This document shows positions 25,969 through 34,939 of a stretch of 64,000 nt of DNA, piece after piece. The position numbers and the translations under genes were made by a program. Below the pieces are notes generated by a model that ran no database searches, had not been told where the DNA came from, and saw only the letters and a list, made by a program, of their open reading frames with translations. This DNA is from Peptococcaceae bacterium CEB3 (GTDB lineage Bacteria > Bacillota > Desulfitobacteriia > Desulfitobacteriales > Desulfitobacteriaceae): the NCBI GenBank assembly GCA_001029295.1, contig LDXJ01000063.1, positions 124,001-188,000 on the forward strand, given 5' to 3'. The first letter of the stretch is position 1; each line of letters begins with the position of its first letter.

Positions 25969-27957
25969 TTGCGCATCTTGCTGGCATCGCTCAATGCGAA
26001 ATATGTGCATACAAACTTGGCGCTGCGCTATTTGCGGGAGGAGATTAAAGCCGAATTTCCCGATGTTTTGCTGCAAGAATTTACCATAAACCAGCCTCTC
26101 AGCCATATAGCCGCCCGGATCTATGAAGCCAAGGCCGAAGTCATTGGCTTCTCCTGTTATATTTGGAACATAACCCAGACATTAGCCCTGATCCGACAGC
26201 TGAGGCCTGTCTGCCCCCGGGTTCGTTTTGTTTTGGGGGGCCCGGAAGTCAGCTACGAAGCGGAAACCCTGCTGGCCGAGCAGCCTGAGGTCGATGTCGC
26301 GGTGATGGGAGAAGGGGAGCGGACGTTTCCGGGGCTTCTCAGAGTGTGGGGAAGCGAAGAGAATCCAGGAGGAGGATCTGAAGCAAACGCGGGAAGCGAA
26401 GAAGTCGGGAGAAACCTCGGGCGGGCCGGCCTTGAGCAAGTCGCCGGGATAGCCTGGCGCAAGCAGGGCCGGGTCGTCGTCAACCCCAGCCGGCCCCTGG
26501 CCAAGGACCTCAATCTTTTGCCTGACCCGTATGCCACAGAGGAATCGCTGACGGGGCGTCTGGTCTACGTGGAGACAAGCCGCGGCTGTCCTTTTGCCTG
26601 TGCTTACTGCCTATCGTCAGTGACGCAAGGGGTTCGTTATTTGTCCCCCGAGCGTTTTCGCGGGATCCTGCGGCATGTGTTGAAGGCGGGAGCGAGGACA
26701 ATTAAATTTGTCGATCGAACTTTCAACGCGCGCAAGAAACACGCGATGCGTATTCTCGATATCGTGCGTGAGGAAGCGGCCTTGGCCGGGGAGCCGCCGG
26801 ATCTCCGGGTTCACTGTGAGATGGCCGGGGAGCTTTTGGACCAAGAGTGGGTGGAGTACTTATCGACTTACCCAGCCGGGCTTCTGCAACTTGAGATAGG
26901 AGTTCAATCCACTCATGAGCCCACATTGGAGCTGATTCGGAGGGTGCAGAACTTCCGGAACTGGTGCGGGCGTGTCCGGCGGATTCAGGAGGCGCGGATC
27001 CCTGTTCACCTGGATCTTATCGCGGGTTTGCCGGGTGAGGACTGGGACAGGTTCGGTCAATCGTTTAACGAGGTCTATGCCTTGGCGCCCGCCATGCTGC
27101 AGCTCGGCTTTTTGAAACTCCTCAAAGGTTCCGGCCTGCGGCAACGGAGTGCGGAATTGGGCTTAGTGTACTCTCCTGATCCTCCCTACACCGTCTTGCG
27201 GACCGCGTCCCTCAGTCATGACCGGCTTTTGTGGCTCGAGCGCATGGAGAAGCTTCTTAACCCATATTATAATTCAGGAAGGTTTATCTATAGCTTGCGC
27301 CAGGCTGAACAGGAACGGATTTTTTCTTCACCGTTCGACTTTTACCTAAGGATGGCCGAGTTTTGGCAAGCCCAAGGGTGGTTTGACAGAGAACTGCACG
27401 GGAAAGCCCTTTTCGCCTCACTCTGGCAGTTTATTGAGTTCTCACTTGGCCGCTGTGCCGAGGGGGAGGCGGAGGATTGGCGCGACGCCCTGCGCTTTGA
27501 TTTTTACCTCTGGGAGCGACCGGGAGCTCTGCCGGACTTTTTGCAAGTACCTGAGGGATACTACGCGCCGCTTGGTTCGGGATATCAGGCGCGGGAGGCA
27601 GAGGGCCGCCCGAGAAACCCGGCGGGCGGTGTGACGAGGGCAGGATCGGGTGTTCGGTGTGATAAGGAACCCTGCCCGAGAAAGAGAGCGGGAGGTGTGG
27701 TGCCGAGTAAGGAAGAGATTTTCTCTGATCCCGGCTGGCTGACAGAGATTCCCAAAATGGCCGGGATGGATCGCCGGCAGTGGTCGCGGGCCAGCGCCCT
27801 GGCCTACTTCACGGACGACGTGTGGGGCAGGTTGAGCCGGGTTCCCGAGAGGGCGCTTTCCCCGGAAGAAACGGGGCCGGTAGCGGGGAGCGGGGGAATA
27901 TGGTATCTGTTTTTTTACGGCGAAGGAAAAAAGACCGGAGTCTACCGGGTGACTTAG
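25969..27957 (+). CDS. B12-binding domain radical SAM protein
   Basis: A 662-residue enzyme with an N-terminal cobalamin-binding-type domain (LLASLNAKYVHTNLALRYL, VRFVLGGPEVSYEAE, VDVAVMGEGERTF) and a radical SAM domain with the 4Fe-4S motif CPFACAYC at Cys207, Cys211 and Cys214, followed by KFVDRTFNARKKHAMRIL and LEIGVQSTHEPTLELIRRV. The C-terminal region resembles DUF4080, found in B12/radical SAM proteins of Clostridia with unknown substrates. The TTG at 25969 is 8 bases after GAAAGGAG. Residues about 545-580 form an Arg/Gly-rich insertion containing an imperfect 22-codon duplication, probably a surface loop. Confidence 0.88.
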   Translation: MRILLASLNAKYVHTNLALRYLREEIKAEFPDVLLQEFTINQPLSHIAARIYEAKAEVIGFSCYIWNITQTLALIRQLRPVCPRVRFVLGGPEVSYEAETLLAEQPEVDVAVMGEGERTFPGLLRVWGSEENPGGGSEANAGSEEVGRNLGRAGLEQVAGIAWRKQGRVVVNPSRPLAKDLNLLPDPYATEESLTGRLVYVETSRGCPFACAYCLSSVTQGVRYLSPERFRGILRHVLKAGARTIKFVDRTFNARKKHAMRILDIVREEAALAGEPPDLRVHCEMAGELLDQEWVEYLSTYPAGLLQLEIGVQSTHEPTLELIRRVQNFRNWCGRVRRIQEARIPVHLDLIAGLPGEDWDRFGQSFNEVYALAPAMLQLGFLKLLKGSGLRQRSAELGLVYSPDPPYTVLRTASLSHDRLLWLERMEKLLNPYYNSGRFIYSLRQAEQERIFSSPFDFYLRMAEFWQAQGWFDRELHGKALFASLWQFIEFSLGRCAEGEAEDWRDALRFDFYLWERPGALPDFLQVPEGYYAPLGSGYQAREAEGRPRNPAGGVTRAGSGVRCDKEPCPRKRAGGVVPSKEEIFSDPGWLTEIPKMAGMDRRQWSRASALAYFTDDVWGRLSRVPERALSPEETGPVAGSGGIWYLFFYGEGKKTGVYRVT

Positions 27958-28088
27958 CGTGGAACGGTGGTAGGCAATAGCTGAAATCGTTTTAAGCCCT
28001 CTTTGGGAGTCGAGAAAGCGCGGACTGCCGGACTGAGACTGATTTGTTCAGACCGGGGTAGTGAAATGTTTTAGGAAGGAGAGCCGAG

Positions 28089-29297
28089 TTGAGAAAACGG
28101 AATCAGCGGCACCGGGCCATTGGCTGGAGCGCGCGTTTACTTTTAATCTTCAGCCTGATCCTCGTCCTGGCGACAGGCTGCTTTCGGGCCCCCCAACGGG
28201 GGCAGCCCGGCGGGGAGGCCCCCGCCGTCGTGACGGTCTGGCACACTCTGCAGGGGGCGGAAGAAGCCGCGCTCAAAAGTCAGGCGCAAAGGATCATGCA
28301 AGAGAATCCGTCCATCATCATTAAGCTGAAATACGTTCCGGAACAAAGTTTTGTTACGATGTCTTTCGAAGCGGAGGCGGGTGGGGAAGGTCCGGAAGTG
28401 TTTCTGGCGCCGCGTGAGATTCTGTGGCAACTTTACGCGAAAGGGGAACTAACGCCCGTTGTACAGTATCTGTCCGATGCTTATCCGGCGGAGTTGGCGC
28501 AGTTTCGTTTCTACAACCGGCTTTATGCGCAGCCTTGGCTGACGGATGTGCCCCTGCTCTTCTACCGTACGGACAGCGCCACCGCTCCGGCGAGTCTGAC
28601 GGACCTCTTCGCCAAAGGCGGGTTAGCCGCGACGGCACTGGACACGGAAAGCCTGGCACCCTGGTGGACGGCGCAGGGAGGAGGGGTGTGGATCAGTAAC
28701 AGGCCCCAGCTCAACTCGGCTGCGGACCAGGCTTTTTTGCGGCAACTGCTTGCTTGGCAGGTTGCGGGACAGTTGCGGGTGGATCCGAACGCCCAGACCC
28801 TCTTTGCCAATAAGCAGGTCCCGTATCTGCTCGGCTGGGCCAGCCAGGCCCCGTCCCTGACCGCCCTGAAAATTCCTTGGCAGGCGCTGCCCTTAAGCAC
28901 CTTGTCAGGTGGACAAGGCCGGGTTTTACCCGGAACGACGTTGGGCATCGCCAATTCGGCGGTGAAGACGACCGGAGCGATGGTTGAGCCCGTCCGGGTC
29001 GTGGAGGACGCCTTGCTCAAGCCCGAGGCGGAAGCGGCGGTTGCTCAGGCCGGGCACCTCTCACCGGCCTCAGGCGCTTACTATGTCAGCGGGGCCGGCC
29101 GGCAGGGGATAGGCCCTCCGGTCAGTCAATCTTTACAGGATACCTGGTCCCTGGCGGGGGATGCCCCGGAGCGGAAGCTGCTGCCGCTGGAGGACGCGGC
29201 TTGGGCTCAGGCTCTGGCCGGGGCACTGAGTCCGCAGGACGCTCTGAACAAGGCCCAGACGGAGGCCGTCAAGGCCGTCGGAAACGCGGGGGGGTGA
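28089..29297 (+). CDS. Extracellular solute-binding lipoprotein (family 1 type)
   Basis: A 402-residue lipoprotein with a signal peptide ending LATGC (Cys31). The sequence VTVWHTLQGAEEAALKSQAQRIMQENPSIIIKLKYV near residues 48-83 is the standard N-terminus of maltose/glycerol-phosphate-type ABC binding proteins (no run here exceeds a motif; key residues are the WHT and the helix that follows). DVPLLFYRTDS and an Ala/Gly-rich C-terminus follow. No permease or ATPase genes adjoin it, so its transporter partner lies elsewhere or is absent. A TTG start follows GGAAGGAGAG. It ends 4 bases before rapZ. Confidence 0.82.
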   Translation: MRKRNQRHRAIGWSARLLLIFSLILVLATGCFRAPQRGQPGGEAPAVVTVWHTLQGAEEAALKSQAQRIMQENPSIIIKLKYVPEQSFVTMSFEAEAGGEGPEVFLAPREILWQLYAKGELTPVVQYLSDAYPAELAQFRFYNRLYAQPWLTDVPLLFYRTDSATAPASLTDLFAKGGLAATALDTESLAPWWTAQGGGVWISNRPQLNSAADQAFLRQLLAWQVAGQLRVDPNAQTLFANKQVPYLLGWASQAPSLTALKIPWQALPLSTLSGGQGRVLPGTTLGIANSAVKTTGAMVEPVRVVEDALLKPEAEAAVAQAGHLSPASGAYYVSGAGRQGIGPPVSQSLQDTWSLAGDAPERKLLPLEDAAWAQALAGALSPQDALNKAQTEAVKAVGNAGG

Positions 29298-29301
29298 CGA
29301 T

Positions 29302-30183
29302 TTGGAACAGGCGGAACTGCAGCTCATCGTGATCACGGGCCTGTCCGGGGCGGGACGTACCCAAGCGATGCAGAGCCTGGAAGACCAAGGGTTTTTCTGT
29401 GTGGATAATTTGCCGCCCATGTTCATCGTTAAGTTTGCCGCTCTCTGTGCCCAGTCTCAGGGGAAAATATCGAAAGCCGCGATTGTTTGCGATCTGCGCG
29501 GCGGGGATTTCTTTTCTTCTCTCAGCGAAGCTCTGCAAAACCTGAAACAGGAAGGGTTTTCTTACGAGATCCTTTTTCTGGAGGCCTCGGACGAAGCGCT
29601 GGTGCGCAGGTACAAGGAGTCGCGGCGGCGGCATCCCCTCTCCCCTCAGGGCAGGATTTTAGACGGTATTCAAGCCGAACGCCTGCAGCTCGAGGAACTC
29701 CGGGGTAAAGCCCACAAGATTATCGACACGAGCAACCTTTCGGCTCAGGCTTTGCGCAAACAAGTGGCCGAGCTTTTCGGCAAAAAGCAGGGCCCGGGCC
29801 AAATGACCGTTTCCGTGATAACTTTCGGGTTCAAGTACGGTGTTCCGCTGGACGCGGATTTGCTGATTGATGTGCGCTTTCTGCCCAATCCCTATTATGT
29901 CAGCGATTTGCGCCCTTTGACCGGATCCCATCCCCTGGTCCGGGATTATGTGTTTGGCAATCCGATTGCCCAGGAGTTCATGCGGCGCTATTTGGCCCTC
30001 CTGGAATTCACCCTGCCGCATTACCTCAATGAGGGAAAAACGCACTTGGTGATAGGTGTCGGCTGTACCGGCGGCCAGCATCGTTCGGTGGCAATCGGCG
30101 AACGGCTCAGGGACTTTTTACAGGAACAAGGGTACCCGGTGAGTGTTAAGCACCGGGACTGTGAACGTAATCGAAAGGGTTGA
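29302..30183 (+). CDS. rapZ: RNase adapter / nucleotide-binding protein RapZ
   Basis: A 293-residue RapZ/YvcJ family P-loop protein. It has a Walker-like GLSGAGRTQAMQ near residue 14 (the usual Lys replaced by Arg), DNLPPMFI near 34, and the conserved C-terminal domain TFGFKYGVPLDADLLIDVRFLPNPYY and GCTGGQHRSVAI. In Bacillus the homologue YvcJ binds nucleotides and affects competence; in E. coli RapZ directs RNase E to a small RNA. It heads the conserved rapZ-yvcK-whiA cluster and overlaps the end of its neighbour's upstream frame. Confidence 0.94.
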   Translation: MEQAELQLIVITGLSGAGRTQAMQSLEDQGFFCVDNLPPMFIVKFAALCAQSQGKISKAAIVCDLRGGDFFSSLSEALQNLKQEGFSYEILFLEASDEALVRRYKESRRRHPLSPQGRILDGIQAERLQLEELRGKAHKIIDTSNLSAQALRKQVAELFGKKQGPGQMTVSVITFGFKYGVPLDADLLIDVRFLPNPYYVSDLRPLTGSHPLVRDYVFGNPIAQEFMRRYLALLEFTLPHYLNEGKTHLVIGVGCTGGQHRSVAIGERLRDFLQEQGYPVSVKHRDCERNRKG

Positions 30184-30191
30184 GAGACGCG

Positions 30192-31559
30192 ATGGCCAAG
30201 CGGATTAAACTGCCTAGCTTTGTCAAATGGCTCTATCCCAATCTGAAAGTAAAACGCTGGTTTCTTTTGGCGACCTTGGGCATCTTCCTTTTTGCCACCG
30301 GGTTTGCCGTCATGAACGACGGCATTGCCCTGGGCTACTTGGAACTGGAATTCCGGGAGGCAGTCTACAGAGTGACGGGGAGCACCCAGCGGGTGGCCGT
30401 GCCGGTGGGGGTTCTGATCAGTACTCTGGGAGTTGTGGCCATTATCGTAGGTTTCAAACGTATGCTGAATTCCATTATTTCTGTCCTTTTACCTTCTGAC
30501 GAAGGCAGGATTGTGGACGTGATTTACTCCAGGCAGCATCTCAGCCGCGGGCCCAAGATCGTGGTTATCGGAGGTGGAACGGGACTGTCTGCCTTGCTGC
30601 GGGGCTTAAAAGAATATACCAATAATTTAACCGCCATCGTAACGGTGGCGGATGACGGCGGCAGCTCCGGCAAACTGCGCCACGAAATGGGAATTTTGCC
30701 TCCCGGGGATGTGCGCAATTGCCTGGTCGCGCTGGCGGACACGGAAAATACCATGGAAAAACTCTTTTCTTACCGGTTTGAAACGGGTACTCTGGAGGGT
30801 CACAGCCTGGGCAATCTCCTTCTGGCCGGGCTGACCGACATGGCCGGGGATTTTCGGAAAGGAATCGAGCAGGTTGGCAGTGTTTTTGCCCTCAGAGGCG
30901 ATGTTTATCCTTCTACTTTGGAGCAGGTCGTCCTGGTCGCGGACTTAGCCGACGGGCGCCGCGTCCGGGGGGAAACGGCGGTGCGCGCCGCTCGGGGGCA
31001 AATCCGGCGTGTTCACGTGGAGCCGGGGGATTGCCATCCCATCCCGGAAGCTTTAGCCGCGCTGGAGGACGCGGATTTGATCGTGCTCGGACCGGGCAGT
31101 CTCTACACCAGCGTGCTGCCCAATCTCTTGGTCAAGGGGTTGAGAGAAAAGATCCGCTCGGTCAGCGCCCCTTGCGTTTACGTCTGCAACGTCATGACCG
31201 AGCCGGGTGAGACGGATGGCTACGGGGTGGCCGACCATCTCAAGGCGATTCTGGATCACTGCGGCCAGGGGTTTGTCGACGTGGTTCTGGCCAACAAGGA
31301 AGAGATTCCGGAGGAGGTTCGGGTCCGCTATGCCAAGGAAGGCTCCGAGCCCGTGCAGGGAGGGGCCAAAGCCGTCGAACGGCTAGGGGCCAAATTCCAC
31401 GAAGCCAGCCTTGTTCAGACAGGCCCGGCCGTGCGCCACGATTCGCGGCGCCTGGCCCGTGAACTCATTCGTCTCCTGTTCAAGCTCAAGCCCATGGGGG
31501 AACGCATTGCCCTGGTGGATGCCTATCTCTTAAGTCACAAATTACGCCAGGAGCCGTAA
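30192..31559 (+). CDS. yvcK: YvcK/CofD-like gluconeogenesis factor, membrane-anchored form
   Basis: A 455-residue YvcK-family protein, UDP-GlcNAc-binding in Bacillus and needed for cell shape and growth on gluconeogenic carbon sources. Two membrane segments at about 23-44 and 64-86 precede the soluble domain, which begins KIVVIGGGTGLSALLRGLKEY near residue 119 and contains TVADDGGSSGKLRHE and LGPGSLYTSVLPNLLV. The anchored form occurs in Clostridia while the Bacillus protein lacks the anchor. A TTG at 30180 is also in frame, but the ATG at 30192 is better spaced from AAAGGG/GAGAG. Confidence 0.92.
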   Translation: MAKRIKLPSFVKWLYPNLKVKRWFLLATLGIFLFATGFAVMNDGIALGYLELEFREAVYRVTGSTQRVAVPVGVLISTLGVVAIIVGFKRMLNSIISVLLPSDEGRIVDVIYSRQHLSRGPKIVVIGGGTGLSALLRGLKEYTNNLTAIVTVADDGGSSGKLRHEMGILPPGDVRNCLVALADTENTMEKLFSYRFETGTLEGHSLGNLLLAGLTDMAGDFRKGIEQVGSVFALRGDVYPSTLEQVVLVADLADGRRVRGETAVRAARGQIRRVHVEPGDCHPIPEALAALEDADLIVLGPGSLYTSVLPNLLVKGLREKIRSVSAPCVYVCNVMTEPGETDGYGVADHLKAILDHCGQGFVDVVLANKEEIPEEVRVRYAKEGSEPVQGGAKAVERLGAKFHEASLVQTGPAVRHDSRRLARELIRLLFKLKPMGERIALVDAYLLSHKLRQEP

Positions 31560-31712
31560 GGGGTCCGGGTCAGAAGCCGGAAAGACGGATTCGGACCGCG
31601 GGTGTCGTCCGCGGGGGCGGCGGAGGGAAGGATGGCCGGAGGCACGGCCGGGAAGCTGTGCCTGGTGCGAGGCGGCGGAATAAGGGACGGGCAGAGCGCG
31701 GGAGGTGAGACG

Positions 31713-32693
31713 ATGTCTTTCAGTGCGACGACGAAAGAAGAATTGGCGCGCGTAACAGAACACAGTCCCAGCGGTGAGCTGGCGGAATTGGCCGCGCTTG
31801 TGAGGATGGACGGTACTTTGCAAATCAGTTCCCACCGGGAGTACGCTCTTAACGTAACGACCGAGAACGCGGCGGTGGCGCGGAAAGTCTACCGCCTGGC
31901 CAAGAATGTATTGGGCGGCCGGGTGGACATCGTGGTCAGGCGCAAACTCCGCCTGCGCAAAAACAATTCTTACCTGGTCAAAGTCTATCCGCGGGATGTC
32001 GGGGATTTGCAGCGCTTGGGCTTATTGGACGAAGACGGTCTCATCCAACCGGGAATAGGCAAGGGCCTGGTCAGACGCCGCGGCGACCAAAAAGCGTATC
32101 TCCGGGGCGCATTTTTGGCGGGCGGGTCGATCAATAATCCGGAAGGGACTTACCACCTGGAGATCATCACAAACGACCTGGGGCATGCCCAAGCGCTTTG
32201 CGGGCTTATCAATAAATTTCAACTGGGGGCTAAGGTCAGCGCGCGTAAAAACTGGCATGTTGTCTATATTAAAGAGAGCGAACACATAGTCGGGTTCTTG
32301 GCTTTGGTCGGAGCCCATCATGCTTTGCTCGACTTCGAGAATGTTCGGGTGTTCAAGGATATGCGTAACCAGGTTAACCGGCTGGTAAATTGTGAGACGG
32401 CAAATCTCAGCAAAACGGTGGACGCGGCGGTCCGGCAGGTGGATAATATCCGGCTGGTAGCCGATACGGTCGGTCTCGCTTCCCTGCCGGAGGCTTTGCG
32501 GCAGGCTGCCCAGGCGAGGTTGGAGTACCCCGACGCCAGTCTGAAAGAACTGGGGGAGATGCTCCGGCCGCCGGTGGGTAAATCCGGGGTAAACCATCGC
32601 TTGCGTAAGATTGACGAGCTGGCCGAAAGCATCCGGCTGAAAGGGCACCCGGGAAAAAACGAGGCAGGGCGAAACCGCCAAGGAAGGGGGTAA
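31713..32693 (+). CDS. whiA: DNA-binding protein WhiA
   Basis: A 326-residue WhiA, a Gram-positive sporulation/cell-division regulator. The N-terminal WhiA and LAGLIDADG-like domains (SFSATTKEELARV, RGAFLAGGSINNPEGTYHLE, residues about 1-210) are followed by a C-terminal helix-turn-helix (SLKELGEMLRPPVGKSGVNHRLRKID). The frame extends upstream to 31602, but ATG 31713 follows GGAGGTGA by 4-5 bases and gives the conserved N-terminus. The 150 bases before it are rich in GGCGG and show no promoter. Confidence 0.95.
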   Translation: MSFSATTKEELARVTEHSPSGELAELAALVRMDGTLQISSHREYALNVTTENAAVARKVYRLAKNVLGGRVDIVVRRKLRLRKNNSYLVKVYPRDVGDLQRLGLLDEDGLIQPGIGKGLVRRRGDQKAYLRGAFLAGGSINNPEGTYHLEIITNDLGHAQALCGLINKFQLGAKVSARKNWHVVYIKESEHIVGFLALVGAHHALLDFENVRVFKDMRNQVNRLVNCETANLSKTVDAAVRQVDNIRLVADTVGLASLPEALRQAAQARLEYPDASLKELGEMLRPPVGKSGVNHRLRKIDELAESIRLKGHPGKNEAGRNRQGRG

Positions 32694-32698
32694 GAAGC

Positions 32699-34072
32699 GT
32701 GCGCTTGGGATACGGTCTTAATCTGGAACAAACCCAAAAACTTGTTATGACTCCGGAACTGCGGCAGGCCATCGCCATATTGCAGTTGTCGGCCTTGGAA
32801 CTCTCCACCTTTGTGGACGACCAACTGCTGGAAAATCCTTTGCTGGAGGTTCAAGACGAGCCCGTGAACGAAGACCGGGAGGAAACGCCGGAAAATACGG
32901 ATTCCAGACTCGAAGTCGAATGGCAGGATTATTTTCGGGGACAAGACGAAGGATATATCCGCTCTGAACGACCGGCGGAACGGGCAGAAAAGTCCCAGTT
33001 CGAACCGTTCGTAGCGGCTGCCCCCACGCTGCAGGAACATCTCTTCCTCCAGCTGCACGTGCAGAAGTCGGCGGCCTCTTTGCCTCTGGCGGAATACATC
33101 ATCGGGAATTTGGATGACAACGGCTATCTGACCCTCAGTACGGAGGAGATCGCCCGAGATCGGGGGGACGCTCCGGCGGAGGTCGAAAGAGCCCTGCAGG
33201 TTGTCCAAAGTTTAGATCCCCCGGGAGTCGGCGCGCGTTCGCTGCGGGAGTGCCTGCTCTTGCAATTGCCGTTTCTGAATGACTGCCCGCCGGAAATGCC
33301 GGAGTTTTTGGAACATCTGGAGGATTTAGCCGCGGGGCGGATGCAGAGAATTGCCACGGACTTGGGGATAAGTTTAGCCGGGGTGCAGGAGCTGGCAGAC
33401 ATTGTTCGCCGCCTGGATCCGAAACCGGGACTGAGGTTTTCCGGGGCGGGAGACGTGCGCTTTGTCGTGCCGGACGTGGTGGTCGAAGAGATCGAAGGGG
33501 AATACATTATATTGGTTAACGATATCTCTGTTCCCCGCCTGGGCATTAATCAGGTTTATCGCAGAGCCCTGAATCAGGAAGACGGCGAGGTCCGCAAATT
33601 TGTAGAGCAGAAACTGAACGCGGCGGCCTGGGTGATCCGCAGTATTGAACAAAGGCGGCTGACCCTGTACAAGGTGGCCAACGCGGTGGTCAAACGTCAG
33701 GAGGAGTTCCTGCGCCGCGGTATCCAATTTCTCAGGCCCTTGACCTTAAAAGATATTGCCGACGAGGTGGGAGTCCATGAATCGACGGTCAGTCGCGCTA
33801 CGGCCAACAAATATGTGCAGACACCCAGGGGCATCTTCGAGTTCAAATTCTTCTTTGCTACGGGGATCGGGCACGAGCAGGGTCTGACGACGGAAAGCAT
33901 CAAGCGGGCCTTGCGCACTTTGATCTCAAGTGAGAACGCGAAAGAACCCTACTCAGACCAGAAGCTGGCCGACCTTCTGAGCGAACGGGGAATGAAAATA
34001 TCCCGGCGCACGGTAGCCAAATATCGCGACGGAATGCACATTCAGGCTGCTTCGGCCAGAAGGCGCTATTAG
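32699..34072 (+). CDS. rpoN: RNA polymerase sigma-54 factor
   Basis: A 457-residue sigma-54. Region I is the Gln/Leu-rich activator-interacting domain (LEQTQKLVMTPELRQAIAIL) at residues 8-50, followed by an acidic linker, the core-binding domain at about 110-260 and the DNA-binding domain with helix-turn-helix near 350 (LKDIADEVGVHESTVSRA). The RpoN box is present as SRRTVAKYRD near 435. GTG start after GGAAGGGGG, five bases after whiA. Sigma-54 often precedes cggR-gap-pgk in Firmicutes; here the pgk cluster lies 5.6 kb further on. Confidence 0.96.
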   Translation: MRLGYGLNLEQTQKLVMTPELRQAIAILQLSALELSTFVDDQLLENPLLEVQDEPVNEDREETPENTDSRLEVEWQDYFRGQDEGYIRSERPAERAEKSQFEPFVAAAPTLQEHLFLQLHVQKSAASLPLAEYIIGNLDDNGYLTLSTEEIARDRGDAPAEVERALQVVQSLDPPGVGARSLRECLLLQLPFLNDCPPEMPEFLEHLEDLAAGRMQRIATDLGISLAGVQELADIVRRLDPKPGLRFSGAGDVRFVVPDVVVEEIEGEYIILVNDISVPRLGINQVYRRALNQEDGEVRKFVEQKLNAAAWVIRSIEQRRLTLYKVANAVVKRQEEFLRRGIQFLRPLTLKDIADEVGVHESTVSRATANKYVQTPRGIFEFKFFFATGIGHEQGLTTESIKRALRTLISSENAKEPYSDQKLADLLSERGMKISRRTVAKYRDGMHIQAASARRRY

Positions 34073-34155
34073 CCGTTGATCGAGGGAGGGCAGGGAATTT
34101 TGGCGGAGATTGTTCGTGGCGGAAGGCGTCATCAGACTGTCCGGAGGTGAGAAAG

Positions 34156-34806
34156 TTGAGCGCCATACGTATGACGGGATATGACAGGGCCCTGTTGGAA
34201 CTGCGGACGAAGAGCGGAGAACTGGCTGTCGCTGTCCGGGAGTTATTGCGGCAGGCAGTTGAGGTCGTGCGAGGGGGCGGCGGGGAGTCGGTCGATTGGC
34301 GGACCGACGACGACCACGTTGACCGGCTGAGAGACGCTATTGTGGAGCGTTGTTTTACCATCATGAGCCTGCAGCAGCTGAGAACTCAGGATTTGCGCTG
34401 GATCCTGGGCTACCAGCGCATTGCCCAGGAATTGGAGAGGATCGCGGATTATGCCTGTGATTTGGCGGAACTGAGCTGCCTGCGCCCGGAAGGGGCTTGG
34501 CCGGAAAGGGTTCTGGCGATGGTTAGGGATCTGCTCGGCATGTTTGACTATCTCGTGCCGGTCCTGCTGGGAGAGCGCGAAATCGACAGGGATCTGGACG
34601 AGCAGGACGACTCGTTGGACCGGGCCTACAACGAATTGCAACAGGAAATCCTGGCAGCCGGCCGGCAGAAGCCGGGCGACGGCGCCCTGGCCTTTTCTCT
34701 GATCTTGGCTCGGACGATGGAGCGCATGGGGGATCACGCGGTTAACGTAGCGGAGATGCTCGTCTATATCAAGACAGGACGAAGGCGGCTGGATCAGGGT
34801 GAGTAG
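34156..34806 (+). CDS. phoU: PhoU-like phosphate signalling protein
   Basis: A 216-residue two-repeat PhoU-fold protein. Each three-helix repeat has the acidic metal-binding pattern: YQRIAQELERIADYACDLAE near residue 90 and ARTMERMGDHAVNVAEM near 182. PhoU restrains phosphate uptake and two-component signalling. The GTG at 34147 is part of the Shine-Dalgarno GGAGGTGA, so the TTG at 34156 is taken as start. It precedes a Na/phosphate cotransporter, supporting a role in phosphate balance. Confidence 0.88.
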   Translation: MSAIRMTGYDRALLELRTKSGELAVAVRELLRQAVEVVRGGGGESVDWRTDDDHVDRLRDAIVERCFTIMSLQQLRTQDLRWILGYQRIAQELERIADYACDLAELSCLRPEGAWPERVLAMVRDLLGMFDYLVPVLLGEREIDRDLDEQDDSLDRAYNELQQEILAAGRQKPGDGALAFSLILARTMERMGDHAVNVAEMLVYIKTGRRRLDQGE

Positions 34807-34939
34807 ACCCCAAGTCAGCTGCTGGGAACTGTACCGCCAAAGGCTAAAGGCGGATTATCGGGAATGACGTCAAATGCGTCCGACAGGGAAATGGCAGGGG
34901 AGATTGGACACGATTTTTGGGACGAAAGGAGGCGCGGGA

